From Gp1-AA145 sp963757135 (GTDB lineage: Bacteria > Acidobacteriota > Terriglobia > Terriglobales > Acidobacteriaceae): a DNA stretch of 64,000 nucleotides. The position numbers and the translations under genes were made by a program. This document shows, in pieces, positions 35,398-43,667 of this stretch. A model generated the notes under the pieces. The model made no database searches. It worked only from the letters and a program-made list of their open reading frames with translations, and was not told the DNA's origin. The stretch is taken from positions 62,001-126,000 of the forward strand of contig CAVWQE010000006.1 of NCBI GenBank assembly GCA_963757135.1, given 5' to 3'. Each line of letters opens with the position of its first letter. Positions within the stretch are counted from its first letter, which is position 1.

Positions 35398-37170
35398 CTA
35401 TTTTGGATTTTTGCCGGCCGGAGCAGCTCGCTTCTCGCTTTCTACTTCAAGTGGTACCTTCTGTTTTATCCCCTCGCCCTCGACAATGGTGTAGACGTAA
35501 TCAGCGCTAAGGTTCTGGTAGACCTCTTTTTTGCCGTTCGGCCAGGAAATCTCTACGGCTTTCATGATGGTTTGCGGGCCAAGGCCGAAGTGCAAACGCA
35601 TGTCGTTCTGGGAAAGATAGCTTGCACCGCCGCGCACTTCATCGAACTGCACAAGATTCTCGGCGGTCACGGTAACTCGCGCGCCGATCGCGGCCTTGTT
35701 GCTCATGGCTCCGACAAGCCGAAACAACACCGTATGGTTGGGGGCTTCCGTCCGGTTGAGCAGCAATGTGGGCGGTCCGCCCACGTTCAGAATCAGTACA
35801 TCAATCTTGCCGTCGTTGTTCACGTCGCCGAATGCTGCACCGCGCCGCGACTCCGGAGGCAATGTGCTCAGCCCGGAGGCCGCGGTCACATCTTTGAAGG
35901 TCCGGTCGCGGCCGTTCTGGAACATGACCAGTGACTGGCGATACGGCGCGTTCCCTTTCACCGAGTCCATTTGCGGGTACACGTGACCGTTTGCGACAAA
36001 CAAATCCTCCCAGCCATCATTGTCCATGTCAACAAATGCCGTTCCCCATCCCACCAGCGGATACGTGAGTTCGGCCACGCCCGCGTTCCAACTCACGTCC
36101 CTGAATCCCTGCACACCCTGGTTCCAATACAACGTGGAGGGCTGATCTGTGAAATTGGTCACGAATAGGTCGAGCCGCCCGTCATGATCGAAGTCACCGA
36201 AGTCCACGCCCATCGAGCCTTGCTCCTGCCCGTCACCGCTGAGTGCCGCACCCGACAGTAAGCCAACCTCTTCAAACGTGTCGTCATGCCGATTGCGGTA
36301 CACGTAATTAGGGCCCGCGTCATTGGCCACGTACAAGTCTGGCCAGCCATCATTGTCGTAATCGGACCAGATTCCCTGCATTCCGTAATAATGATTGGGA
36401 TCGTCGACGCCCGTTTTTTTCGAAACGTCCACAAAGGTACCGTCGCCACGATTGCGGAACAGAAAATCGGATTCACCGGGAAGTCCCCAAGGGCCACACT
36501 GCACGGGGATTCCGCGGAAGCGGCAGGTCTTTTCGTTACTGCCGAATTCGGGGAGCTTATTGATGTCGACCACCACATACCGTGGCACGAAGAGATCGAC
36601 GAAGCCATCACGGTCGTAATCTCCCCATGCTGCGCCGGTGCTGAAGCCGCCGACACGGACACCGGCCTTTTCTGTGACATCTTCGAATTTGCAGTTGCCA
36701 AGGCCGCGGTACAAGACGTTGCCGCCATATCCCGTTAGGTAGAGATCCTGCACACCATCGTTGTCGTAATCGGCGACGGCCACGCCCATGCCCCACCCCT
36801 TGCGACCAATGCCCGAGGCACTAGTAATGTCGGTAAACTTCAGACCGGCCTCCTGCCGATAAAGCGCGATCATGGGGTCGCCACTCTGACGATATCGGTC
36901 CACTGAAGAACCGTTCACAGTGATGATGTCGAGTTTGCCATCGTTGTCGCAGTCGAGGAAACCGACTCCCCCGCTCATGGACTCGATGATGTAGCGCTTT
37001 TCAGGGCTGGAACGATGCAGGACAGTGATGCCCGCCTGCTTCGTTACGTCTTCAAACCGTGGCGATGCCGGTCCGGCTGATGTCTGGGCGAGGCAGGCTG
37101 AGGCCAGCAGAGAGGCAAGTACGACAGTACCCGGTTTGCCCACGGCTTTTCGTATTTTAACAGGAGTCAC
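35398..37170 (-). CDS. CRTAC1-family FG-GAP/VCBS protein with ASPIC/UnbV domain
   Basis: About 590 residues. I choose GTG at 37170 because GGAGGG lies 5 nt upstream and the next residues form a signal peptide (PGTVVLASLLASACLAQTSA); the frame is open to 37476. The mature part has at least six calcium-binding FG-GAP blades ('GVGFLDCDNDGKLDIITVNG', 'VAVADYDNDGVQDLYLTGYG', 'AWGDYDRDGFVDLFVPRYVV'), a seven-bladed propeller, then the ASPIC/UnbV C-terminal domain ('VRGGASYLSQNDMRLHFGLG', 'VEISWPNGKKEVYQNL'). Such proteins are secreted and bind polymers or surfaces; the exact role is unknown. It converges on the TPR gene. Confidence 0.85.
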   Translation of the reverse strand: MTPVKIRKAVGKPGTVVLASLLASACLAQTSAGPASPRFEDVTKQAGITVLHRSSPEKRYIIESMSGGVGFLDCDNDGKLDIITVNGSSVDRYRQSGDPMIALYRQEAGLKFTDITSASGIGRKGWGMGVAVADYDNDGVQDLYLTGYGGNVLYRGLGNCKFEDVTEKAGVRVGGFSTGAAWGDYDRDGFVDLFVPRYVVVDINKLPEFGSNEKTCRFRGIPVQCGPWGLPGESDFLFRNRGDGTFVDVSKKTGVDDPNHYYGMQGIWSDYDNDGWPDLYVANDAGPNYVYRNRHDDTFEEVGLLSGAALSGDGQEQGSMGVDFGDFDHDGRLDLFVTNFTDQPSTLYWNQGVQGFRDVSWNAGVAELTYPLVGWGTAFVDMDNDGWEDLFVANGHVYPQMDSVKGNAPYRQSLVMFQNGRDRTFKDVTAASGLSTLPPESRRGAAFGDVNNDGKIDVLILNVGGPPTLLLNRTEAPNHTVLFRLVGAMSNKAAIGARVTVTAENLVQFDEVRGGASYLSQNDMRLHFGLGPQTIMKAVEISWPNGKKEVYQNLSADYVYTIVEGEGIKQKVPLEVESEKRAAPAGKNPK

Positions 37171-37342
37171 ATAATCCCTCCGCTTCAAACTCCACGTCTT
37201 TAGCCGGGTAGGGTAAATGACGTTACGCAGAATACAGTCATCATCGCGACCGACGCGCTCATTACGCGAGTCCAAAGGTTTGGGATCATTCGGGGAAAGA
37301 CTCCGTTGAGCGCGAGGTTCTTTCCCCCAAGGACGCAACTGA

Positions 37343-37589
37343 ATGAGTCGCGACGTTAAGTATATCGGCATGGACGTGCACAAGGAAGCGGTAGTAATCG
37401 CTGTCCTCAGCAGCAATGGCAAGCTAGTAATGGAATCGATTGTCGAAACCAAAGCCAGCAGCATTCTGCAGTTCATTCACGGTCTGCGAGGCGAGTTGCA
37501 TGTGACCTGGGAAGAAGGGGCCTGGGCGGCTTGGCTGTACGATGCTGCAACCCCAGGTGACGCGCGTGCTGGTGTGCGATCCGCGGCGC
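37343..37589 (+). pseudogene. IS110-family transposase, N-terminal fragment
   Basis: 'YIGMDVHKEAVVIAVLSSNG', 'VETKASSILQFIHGLRGELH' and 'WEEGAWAAWLYD' match the IS110 RuvC-like domain, closest to the 26689 protein type but a distinct copy. A 2-nt loss (GATGCTGCAACC where GATCTGCTGCAACC is expected) shifts the frame, and 'LQPQVTRVLVCDPRR' follows in the other frame. The sequence then changes at 37590 into the duplicated VOC tail. No 3' part of the IS is present. Confidence 0.85.
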
Positions 37590-37777
37590 ACATTCGACGG
37601 CCCGGAAGTCGGCCGCGACGGCAAAGACAGCTTGGATGCCTACGACCCAGACGGGACACGCGTCGAAATTATGGAGTTCACGCCGGCTCAAAAACCGTGC
37701 TGCCACCCATATAGCGCGGATCATCCTAAGCCGTGACCGATCTCTTTAGGGGTGGATATGCTTACCGGGTAATATTT
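37590..37777 (+). pseudogene. Duplicated tail of the VOC gene
   Basis: Identical by eye to 29066-29253: the last 49 codons of the VOC gene ('TFDGPEVGRDGKDSLDAYDP' to the stop) and 40 bp of its downstream flank. It is joined directly to the IS110 fragment, so an apparent fusion frame exists but has no start of its own. Confidence 0.9.
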
Positions 37778-37861
37778 CACATCGCGATTTCGCTCAAAAC
37801 TCGGTGCAGGGTGTGGAGAACAATTCTGAGGCGCACGCCCCGACGGTGAGTGCTATAGAGA
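37778..37861 (+). repeat. DR1-type insertion absent from the 29 kb copy
   Basis: CACATCGCGATTTCGCTCAA, then ...GGTGAGTGCTATAGAG, then A and the MITE, then GATTTATC. The 29 kb segment reads straight through (GTAATATTTATC). ATTT occurs at both junctions, so it may be a 4-bp target duplication or a deletion scar. Confidence 0.7.
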
Positions 37862-38009
37862 GTGGCTGTTGAAAAACTCTTTCTCGCTAAATTCGCAAAA
37901 ATGAAATTGCGTCACGATGCGATATAAGCGATCTTCTCGAATCGCAAGACATTTTGTATCCCCTAAATTTTGCCCGTTTGAGGCGAAAGGTGAGTTTTTC
38001 AACAGCTAC
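37862..38009. mobile_element. MITE copy 2, inserted in DR1 module B
   Basis: 148 bp, the reverse orientation of copy 1 (3383-3531), with about three differences: one TIR change, a one-base deletion, and one base near GAATTTAGCG. GAGA flanks it on both sides (37858-37861, 38010-38013). Removing it restores CTATAGAGATTTATC, the DR1 core. Confidence 0.9.
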
Positions 38010-38078
38010 GAGATTTATCATAAATCGAGGAGAAATTCCGCCGCGAGAACCAGCGTCCAAGAGACGAACTCCCAGCCT

Positions 38079-38220
38079 TCAATACGTGGAACCTAGAAGA
38101 ACAAACCAGACGAGCATCCACCCCGAAACGACTAGGGCCAGCGACGAAAACCAACGCGGGAAACGGAGCGTGATCAGTCCCAGGGCCGTGCCTACGAGGG
38201 AAAGCAGCAAGCCTGCTTCT
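38079..38220 (-). pseudogene. Small membrane protein, C-terminal part
   Basis: The frame ends 'EEAGLLLSLVGTALGLITLR', 'FPRWFSSLALVVSGWMLVWF' and 'VLLGSTY', two membrane helices. Going upstream the frame is open for about nine more codons ('LFRSLPPYLG') with no ATG before a TGA. Its last 20 codons are duplicated at 29316-29376. It is probably a truncated small envelope gene. Confidence 0.5.
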
Positions 38221-38675
38221 TCACCTAGGTACGGCGGCAAACTCCGGAATAGAGCATGTGGTCAATGACCAAGGCGCCTCTGTCTTTCCCGGCGGCAATT
38301 CGACCGCCTATCTGCCATTCTATTGAGGCAAGGCGGGCACACAGATTCTGACACTGAACGAGCAGGTAAGTACGTAGCGGATACGGACTTCTCTGGCAAC
38401 ACGGCTTCCAATACTCCAAAGAGGCTCGGGCGTCGAGTTTGCCGGCAACTGGCATGAAAGAGCTCCCTCCCCTCAATGTAGACGACAGCCCGAACACACT
38501 AAAGACTAACCTCTGGCTGATCCTTCCGGGGAGAGCAGCTCGTCCGCTAACACTTGTATCAGTGCACTGCGAGACAGGCTTGTGCTTCCTCTTCTAGCAG
38601 ATGTTCCCGTTCTTCGTCTGTCAGCATTTCGGGTTCGAGAAGGACCGTTCGGTTCTTTAATGCTCTGCCTCGCCG
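38221..38675. other. Intergenic region, possible short ORF tail
   Basis: On the minus strand, in the same frame as the gene ending at 38676, a stretch after its stop reads 'LKNRTVLLEPEMLTDEEREH', then 'LLEEEAQACLAVH' and a stop at 38559. It is acidic and protein-like but has no clear start. Nothing else is recognised. Confidence 0.3.
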
Positions 38676-39251
38676 CTACTGCACAGCGGCTACGTCGATC
38701 TCGCCCGTCTGGCCGTTGATCGTCGCAGCTCCGCACTCAATGGGATTACCGCTGGCGTCGAGTTTGCATCCGTAAATACCCGATTCTTTTGCGGCGCATT
38801 TGCCGGCATCCAGTTCGACGGCGTACCAGCCAGAGCCAGGTGGTTTGCCAGACTTATTGTCTGCTGTGTAAAGCGCCTCCAAGATTTCTCCACTAGCGGG
38901 TTGTCCGTTCGAGCATTTGAGATCATCCTCTCGATAACCATAGACAACACCAACGTTGGGATCGTATAGAAAATCGCTCGTCACCGTGCCACCCCCGGCA
39001 GTCGTGACTTGTTCTTGCCAGAAGTCGACCGGCTGCGCGGTAGTCACGGTGAGCGCTCCCTTACCGACGAAATTTTTCTGGCTTTTGCCCTGAGCGTTGC
39101 CTGCCGGGACAGGGTGAGTTGCTTTATCTGAAGGGATGAGGCTGGGTTGTGCTTTTGGCGCCGGCGTGCTCGGCTGCTGCGCAGCAGTTGCGATGAGCAG
39201 GGTGCTCCATGCTGTGAGACCGATGATTACATTCTTAATTGTCTTTTTCAT
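38676..39251 (-). CDS. Secreted protein of unknown function
   Basis: About 191 residues from the ATG at 39251 (MKKTIKNVIIGLTAWSTLLI, signal peptide ending near ATAAQ). After a Pro/Ala-rich linker comes a domain with 'FWQEQVTTAGGGTVTSDFLY', 'DPNVGVVYGYREDDLKCSNG' and three Cys ('KCSNG', 'GKCAAKESGIYGCKLDASG') that could form disulfides in the periplasm. No family recognised. Its 3' part is duplicated, with a frameshift, at 29376-29628. Confidence 0.6.
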   Translation of the reverse strand: MKKTIKNVIIGLTAWSTLLIATAAQQPSTPAPKAQPSLIPSDKATHPVPAGNAQGKSQKNFVGKGALTVTTAQPVDFWQEQVTTAGGGTVTSDFLYDPNVGVVYGYREDDLKCSNGQPASGEILEALYTADNKSGKPPGSGWYAVELDAGKCAAKESGIYGCKLDASGNPIECGAATINGQTGEIDVAAVQ

Positions 39252-39587
39252 AAGCATTGTTTCCTTAGTAATTTTTAATCCGAGCTGTGCTCCTAATCTC
39301 TCGGATCTGTTGCGCGTCGGCTCTAGCGTGCTGAAACCGGAGCGCGGCAGTTTTCAGAAGGACACCTCCGTCCAGCGACTGCCCCTTTCTGGGTGAGATT
39401 GGGCCCGATCCCCTTGGACCGGGTTTTGACGTCTAACGGAGATCCCAACTGATACCCCCGCGTATGGCGAAGTTGCAAGTGAGGCCAGCTCCACGGTTCC
39501 GACTGAAGAGACGCTATTTTCAACCCGAAGAAGTACATCCCCATTACGGAGTAATTCTTGGTGACGGCGTTGGCATTCTAACGCGGC
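39252..39587. other. Intergenic, no feature recognised
   Basis: About 330 bp between two minus-strand secreted-protein genes. A hairpin-like GCGGCAGTTTTCAGAAGG stretch is seen, but no supported gene. Confidence 0.3.
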
Positions 39588-40112
39588 CTATTGTTTGGGC
39601 GGAAAATCCTTCAATAACTTCTCCATGGCCTTATCCAAGTTCTTCTGATTCTTCTCTTGGTTCTTGCCTGGGTCTAGGGTTTTGGTGGACTTCCCCGACC
39701 AAACCAGCTGCTTGCCGGCCTGGTCATACATGTCGAGGGCGAGGGTTCCTATATTTATCGTCGAACTGGTCGCAGTTTCCATTCCGCCAAAACGCCAGCC
39801 ACCGCCCCCATACGAGTTCCACTGTTGCTCATGATCGACGGCTATCTGATAACCGACATATAGATCGGCCGCGGCATCATCCGTCTTCGTGAGACCCTTG
39901 CCTGCAAGCTGTGAGTCAACCGCCTCCTTTATCTGCGCATCAACGATCTGGTTTGGGTGCTCACCTCCCTCGATCGTGATCCACTTGTAAGTGTGAAACT
40001 TGGAGAAATCTGTCCCGGGCATATGGTTGGCCTGCGTCTCTTGCGCAGGTAGCGTACCGCAGGCCGCAAGCATTACTAACGCCGTTAAGCAAATCCGATT
40101 TCTCTGCTGCAT
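39588..40112 (-). CDS. DUF4136 lipoprotein
   Basis: 174 residues. The N-terminus is a signal with a lipobox-like LAAC (ALVMLAACGTLPAQ), so lipid attachment is probable. The body fits DUF4136: 'DFSKFHTYKWI' near the start, 'VDSQLAGKGLTKTDDAAADL', 'YVGYQIAVDHEQQW', 'TLALDMYDQAGKQLVWSGKS' and 'NLDKAMEKLLKDFPP' at the end. The family is widespread in Gram-negative envelopes with no known role. A start with AGGAGAG upstream is clear. Confidence 0.8.
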   Translation of the reverse strand: MQQRNRICLTALVMLAACGTLPAQETQANHMPGTDFSKFHTYKWITIEGGEHPNQIVDAQIKEAVDSQLAGKGLTKTDDAAADLYVGYQIAVDHEQQWNSYGGGGWRFGGMETATSSTINIGTLALDMYDQAGKQLVWSGKSTKTLDPGKNQEKNQKNLDKAMEKLLKDFPPKQ

Positions 40113-40632
40113 ATGTTTCTCTCCTCATCTGTTCAATTTTCTATTCAATTCCGCGAAGCAGGTTTGGGGATCCAAATCTGGTGGCCGACAATTCTTTGCG
40201 CCCAGCGTTCACAGTGGCATTTAGACTCTGGCGCATTGGTTCTACCGCATCAAGGCCTATGCTGAGCGGAAATAGACTTCGAGTTGCACAGTCCTTCGCA
40301 CAACTCCATCACACTACTTGGACCTTGCTGGAACTAGAACTGGAAGAAGTACGAGTCGTGGTTAGTCTCGGTGCTCTGGCCCGAACACTTCATGTGCGCT
40401 TGCTCCCATAAGATTCTGTGAGGCAAAAACGGCTCCGAATTCTAGAGAGCTTCGCATCGCACGTTGTTATCAGGCGTTTGCGCAACTTTGCGCTTTTCAT
40501 TCGCCTTTTTCGGTGTCAATGAGCGCTATAGGATTTGTCGCCAATCATCGTTGGACAACCGTACCGCAATGCTGGACGGCTTGATGGATGAAAGGAGCGT
40601 GGTGTCGGAGCGAAACTTTGCTCACCATCTAA
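40113..40632. other. Intergenic region with a full DR1
   Basis: No gene is supported in about 500 bp. The only recognised element is the DR1 at 40466-40543. Confidence 0.35.
40466..40543 (+). repeat. DR1 dispersed repeat, full-length near-consensus
   Basis: TTATCAGGCGTTTGCGCAAC, TTTGCGCTTTTCATTCGCCT, TTTTCGGTGTCAATGAGCGC, TATAGGATTTGTCGCCAA. This is the best full-length example of module A plus module B. Confidence 0.85.
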
Positions 40633-40979
40633 CTACTTTTTGCACTGGCCAGATTCGGATTGTACTTTGTTGACCAAGAAATGAGGCTGCGGATTCTTAA
40701 CTCCCATGTCGGTGCTAGGCGTTGCACTACGCTTCCCGACAAGCGTGACAGTCTGTCCGACATATTGTCGAGGTTAACGACCTCGCTATACAGCAGGTTG
40801 TCAATTCCTTTTTCATCGACAAGGTCGAATTCCTTAAGAGAATTCTTGGTCAGACAGCCGGTTACGGCGATTTCCTTGCGCGGATCGTTATTTTGATCGC
40901 CCTTGGAGTCGTTTTGGGCGCGAACGAGCACCGGGTTGAGCAACAACATAATCATTAAGAAAAAAAAGGTTGGTTTCAT
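40633..40979 (-). pseudogene. DUF5818-like secreted protein, frameshifted
   Basis: Starts at Met 40979 with a signal peptide (FFFLMIMLLLNPVLVRAQ), then 'KEIAVTGCLTKNSLKEFDLV', the CLT motif of this small OB-like family. At about 40760 the frame shifts. The correct continuation is 'VGQTVTLVGKRSATPSTDMG', then 'VKNPQPHFLVNKVQSESGQC', 'KK' and a stop at 40633. Without the shift the protein would be about 115 residues, a normal length. One base in 'AATATGTCGG' would restore it. Confidence 0.65.
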
Positions 40980-41199
40980 ACGTCGACCCTTCACCACTGA
41001 TGCTTGAGCCTGGCCCGACTGCCGACAAGTCCTAAGCCCATACATTAAAGCTTGAACCGAGGGCGATCCGAACTGTCAACATTACCACCCGCTGGACACC
41101 TGAATTTGATGGTTCTCATCAACGGCTTGGCATTCGCATACCGAGTTGGTGAAATCAGGGACCACTCACTGACCCAGAATCGGAGGCCGAGCACTCCTC

Positions 41200-41227
41200 C
41201 ATGAGTGCTATAGGGATGTTACGCCAA
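41200..41227 (+). repeat. DR1 module B
   Basis: CATGAGTGCTATAGGGATGT followed by TACGCCAA. Confidence 0.65.
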
Positions 41228-41500
41228 CAAACGCAGGGTCAAACGTTTTTGGTGATCTGACGCTCAAATGTGCCGAAGTTTTTCGAATCCCTTCAAGATT
41301 TCCATCGAGCACAGCGAAGAAGTCGATGTACTTATCGTGACTGAAGAACGCATTTACATCTCGGCCTGAGTCAAAATGTATCCGCCCCAGCCATTCAACA
41401 TAGCGAGTTGCCAAAACGATGCTAGGTCTTCCGACTCATGGCCTAGGAACAGATGGCCGGGCGCTTCGTGGAGCAGTCGAGGATCACCGTCAGGATTTGA
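41208..41500 (-). pseudogene. Unknown protein remnant, frameshifted
   Basis: Two overlapping frames carry one protein: 'LFLGHESEDLASFWQLAMLN', then 'GWGGYIL' in the first, continuing as 'DSGRDVNAFFSHDKYIDFFA' and 'VLDGNLEGIRKTS' in the other. The 'ESEDL' start and 'SHDKYIDFF' end look like a small acidic immunity or plasmid-type protein found next to Acidobacterial genes, but I cannot name the family. The end overlaps a DR1 module. Confidence 0.4.
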
Positions 41501-41643
41501 GCGTTGTTCGCTCCGGGATGATGGAGGGTAAGCGATTGTTGGCGCTATCGCATTACGCCGATTGACCCTGCGAAAGCAATCGCGTGGTAACAACAGTTAA
41601 CCCCCGAGTTTTACGCTGCCACATTGCGGCAGAACTTAATTTA

Positions 41644-42039
41644 CTACTCTCCTAGCGTCCAGTACGCATCGGTGCAGGTACTCGGAGGCTTCACGGACTT
41701 CAAATAACGCATCTCGCTTTCGCGCAACTGTGGCAACTTCTGGTATTGCTCGGCCGTGAGTATCGGCTTCAGGCTAGCGTCCGACTGTCGGAGAATGTTG
41801 TCGAATTTTTGCAGTTGATCTTTGCGGGAGGATGCGAGATTACATACGACCTCGTTTAGGATTCCTGATTCTTGTTGGACCACTTGCTTGATTTGGCCCT
41901 CCTGAGCAGACGTGGGTTGCAGAGCTTGGTTTAGATGCTGGAGTCTGTAACTGAAATACGTGCTCTGCGTGAGCGGAGCTTGCGTTTGCGCTCCGGCCCC
42001 AACCCCGGCCAGCAACAACGCTAAGAAAATCGCTCGCAT
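41644..42039 (-). CDS. Secreted helical protein, Spy/CpxP-like in outline
   Basis: About 131 residues from Met at 42039. A signal peptide (AIFLALLLAGVGAGAQ) is followed by an all-helical mature part ('YRLQHLNQALQPTSAQEGQI', 'KQVVQQESGILNEVV', 'ILTAEQYQKLPQL'). The 'LT.EQ...L..L' pattern resembles the LTxxQ motif of Spy/CpxP periplasmic chaperones, but the match is loose. Role unknown. Confidence 0.5.
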   Translation of the reverse strand: MRAIFLALLLAGVGAGAQTQAPLTQSTYFSYRLQHLNQALQPTSAQEGQIKQVVQQESGILNEVVCNLASSRKDQLQKFDNILRQSDASLKPILTAEQYQKLPQLRESEMRYLKSVKPPSTCTDAYWTLGE

Positions 42040-42310
42040 TTCGTACCTCATCCTATCCGTCGATATTGCGGCTCACTTTTTTCTGAAGGAAAAACTCACC
42101 GAAGTATTTTCACCGGGAAGAACTACACAGTGGCAGGGAATGTGCGCACTAATCCTTTCCTCGATCTCTGTCATAAGCTCCATCCCTTCTGACAAATGGA
42201 GGCCAAGGTTCTTACAAGCAGTAAGCTTAGAGGAACGCTCGGTGCCTCAAATACTGTCAAAAAGAACGGGAGCAACGGGAGTCGGAAACGGTGCGGTTGA
42301 CGAGAACAGG

Positions 42311-42358
42311 GTTAGCACAACTTTGCGCCTTCTATTCGCCTTTTTCTGCCTGAATGAG
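42311..42358 (+). repeat. DR1 module A, truncated by IS110 debris
   Basis: GTTAGCACAACTTTGCGCCT, TCTATTCGCCTTTTTCTGCC, TGAATGAG, then IS110 sequence. A module B core reappears at 42888 on the far side of the IS fragment. Confidence 0.7.
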
Positions 42359-42375
42359 CCCAGCTCCGGTACAGC

Positions 42376-42887
42376 GCTTTGATCCGATTCATCACGCGGG
42401 TCACATCTTTGGTGATGGTCAAATAGCTCCGCCCCAACTCTTTTAAGGCGCGTGTTCCATGCTTTCCGTGGTACACCGGCTTGACTTGGTGGGTGCGTAA
42501 CAACTCCGCCAGCTTGCGCGCATCCACCCGATCACTCTTGTTGCCATCCTTCATCAGCGCATTCTTGCGCGGATCGCAGACCACCAGCCGGCTGACGCGG
42601 GGCTTCAGCAGATCGTGTAACCAGGCAGCCGAGGTCCCCTCTTCGAAGGTCACCGCCAGAGTTCCCCGCAGTCCTTGAATAAACTCCACAATCGTGGCTG
42701 CCTTGGTTTCCAGCAGGCATTCCATGATCACCTTGCCATGCGTATCCATCACTGCAACCGAGATGGTGGCTTGATGAACATCCATTCCGATATACTTCTC
42801 TTGACTCATAAAGGCGCTCCTTTTCGGTAAGTGTGCTGTTCCAACGACTCACAACATACCGCAAAAGTGGGCGCCTTTTTATATTGC
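42376..42887 (-). pseudogene. IS110-A second copy, 5' part only
   Basis: Nearly identical to 23715-24226: the leader hairpin and the first 145 or so transposase residues (from the ATG at 42809, 'YIGMDVHQATISVAVMD' to 'RVMNRIKALYRSW'). The 3' half is missing, and the sequence joins a DR1 module A. It cannot be active, but its upstream end sits beside the same DR1 module B sequence as element A. Confidence 0.9.
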
Positions 42888-42911
42888 GTGATATAGAGAT
42901 TTATCCCAATC
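42888..42911 (+). repeat. DR1 module B at the IS110 upstream end
   Basis: GTGATATAGAGATTTATCCC, then AATC, identical to 24227-24250. Confidence 0.65.
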
Positions 42912-42916
42912 GAGAC

Positions 42917-43388
42917 TCGAGTACAACCAGCAGATCGAACTCATCGCAAGGCAGAGCTATCCACAGACGGCGCTGTTGAAGCAGGTCAAGGGCGTAGGCA
43001 CGTTGATCGCGCTGACCTACAGCTGACGCTGGAAGATCCGCACCGCTTCCGCAAGAGCCGCGACGCCGGATGCTACGTCGGATTACAACCGGGGCGTAGA
43101 AACTCGGGGCAGAGCGAGCCGCAGATGCACATCAGCAAAGAAGGCGATCCGCACCTGCGAACCCTGCTGGTGCAGGGACGCACCACATCCTCGGCCCGTT
43201 TGGAGCCGATAGCGATCTGCGACGATGGGGGTCTGGACGGCCGAGCGTGAAAGCGGCAGGCGGGAAAGAAACGCGCTGTTATTGCGACGGCACGAAAGTT
43301 GGCGGTTCTTCTGCATCGACTGTGGGTCAGTGGAGAGGTCTACGAACCGCTGCGCAACACTAATCTCACGATGTCGGCAGCAGCTTAG
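42917..43388 (+). pseudogene. IS110/IS1111-type transposase, decayed C-terminal part
   Basis: Homologous along its length to codons 210-367 of the intact transposase at 60916: 'YPQTALLKQVKGVGTLIALT', then a stop and shift, 'LEDPHRFRKSRDAGCYVGLQ', 'PGRRNSGQSEPQMHISKEGD', 'RAVIATARKLAVLLHRLWVS' (partly in other frames). At least three frameshifts. No N-terminal half is present; it starts abruptly at the IS110-A fragment. Confidence 0.8.
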
Positions 43389-43663
43389 TTACGGAAGTAC
43401 GAAGATGCCCAAAGCCGAGTTTCGGTGACTGCGTCTATGGCCTGGCCCACTTCCATCTTACCGATCGAAGCGGGTCGCCAAACAGGTGGCAGCACCGGCT
43501 GAAATGAGAACACCCAACTTGCACCGAGCTAATAATGACTCATCAAGAGTGCGGATGGAAGGGTGGCAATAGCGGCAACTCGGAAGGATAAGACCTTGTC
43601 CAAGAATAGGACGGGTAAGAATCCTCTTGACTTCGACCGGCCTTCACATGGAAGGCGATTACA
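43389..43663 (+). ncRNA. Non-coding 3' region of the decayed IS, candidate bridge RNA remnant
   Basis: Aligns with 62020-62312 after the intact IS: AAAGCCGAGTTTCGGTGACT, ACAGGTGGCAGCACCGGCTG, CCCAACTTGCACCGAGC, AGAGTGCGGATGGAAG, CATGGAAGGC. It is conserved more than the ORF next to it, though neither is coding. It ends at the gene at 43668. Confidence 0.4.
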
Positions 43664-43667
43664 CTCA

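Noticed and set aside
37343..37714. IS110-VOC fusion protein as a real gene
   Set aside because: The fusion frame goes out of the VOC frame and the catalytic IS part is frameshifted; it is a junction product.
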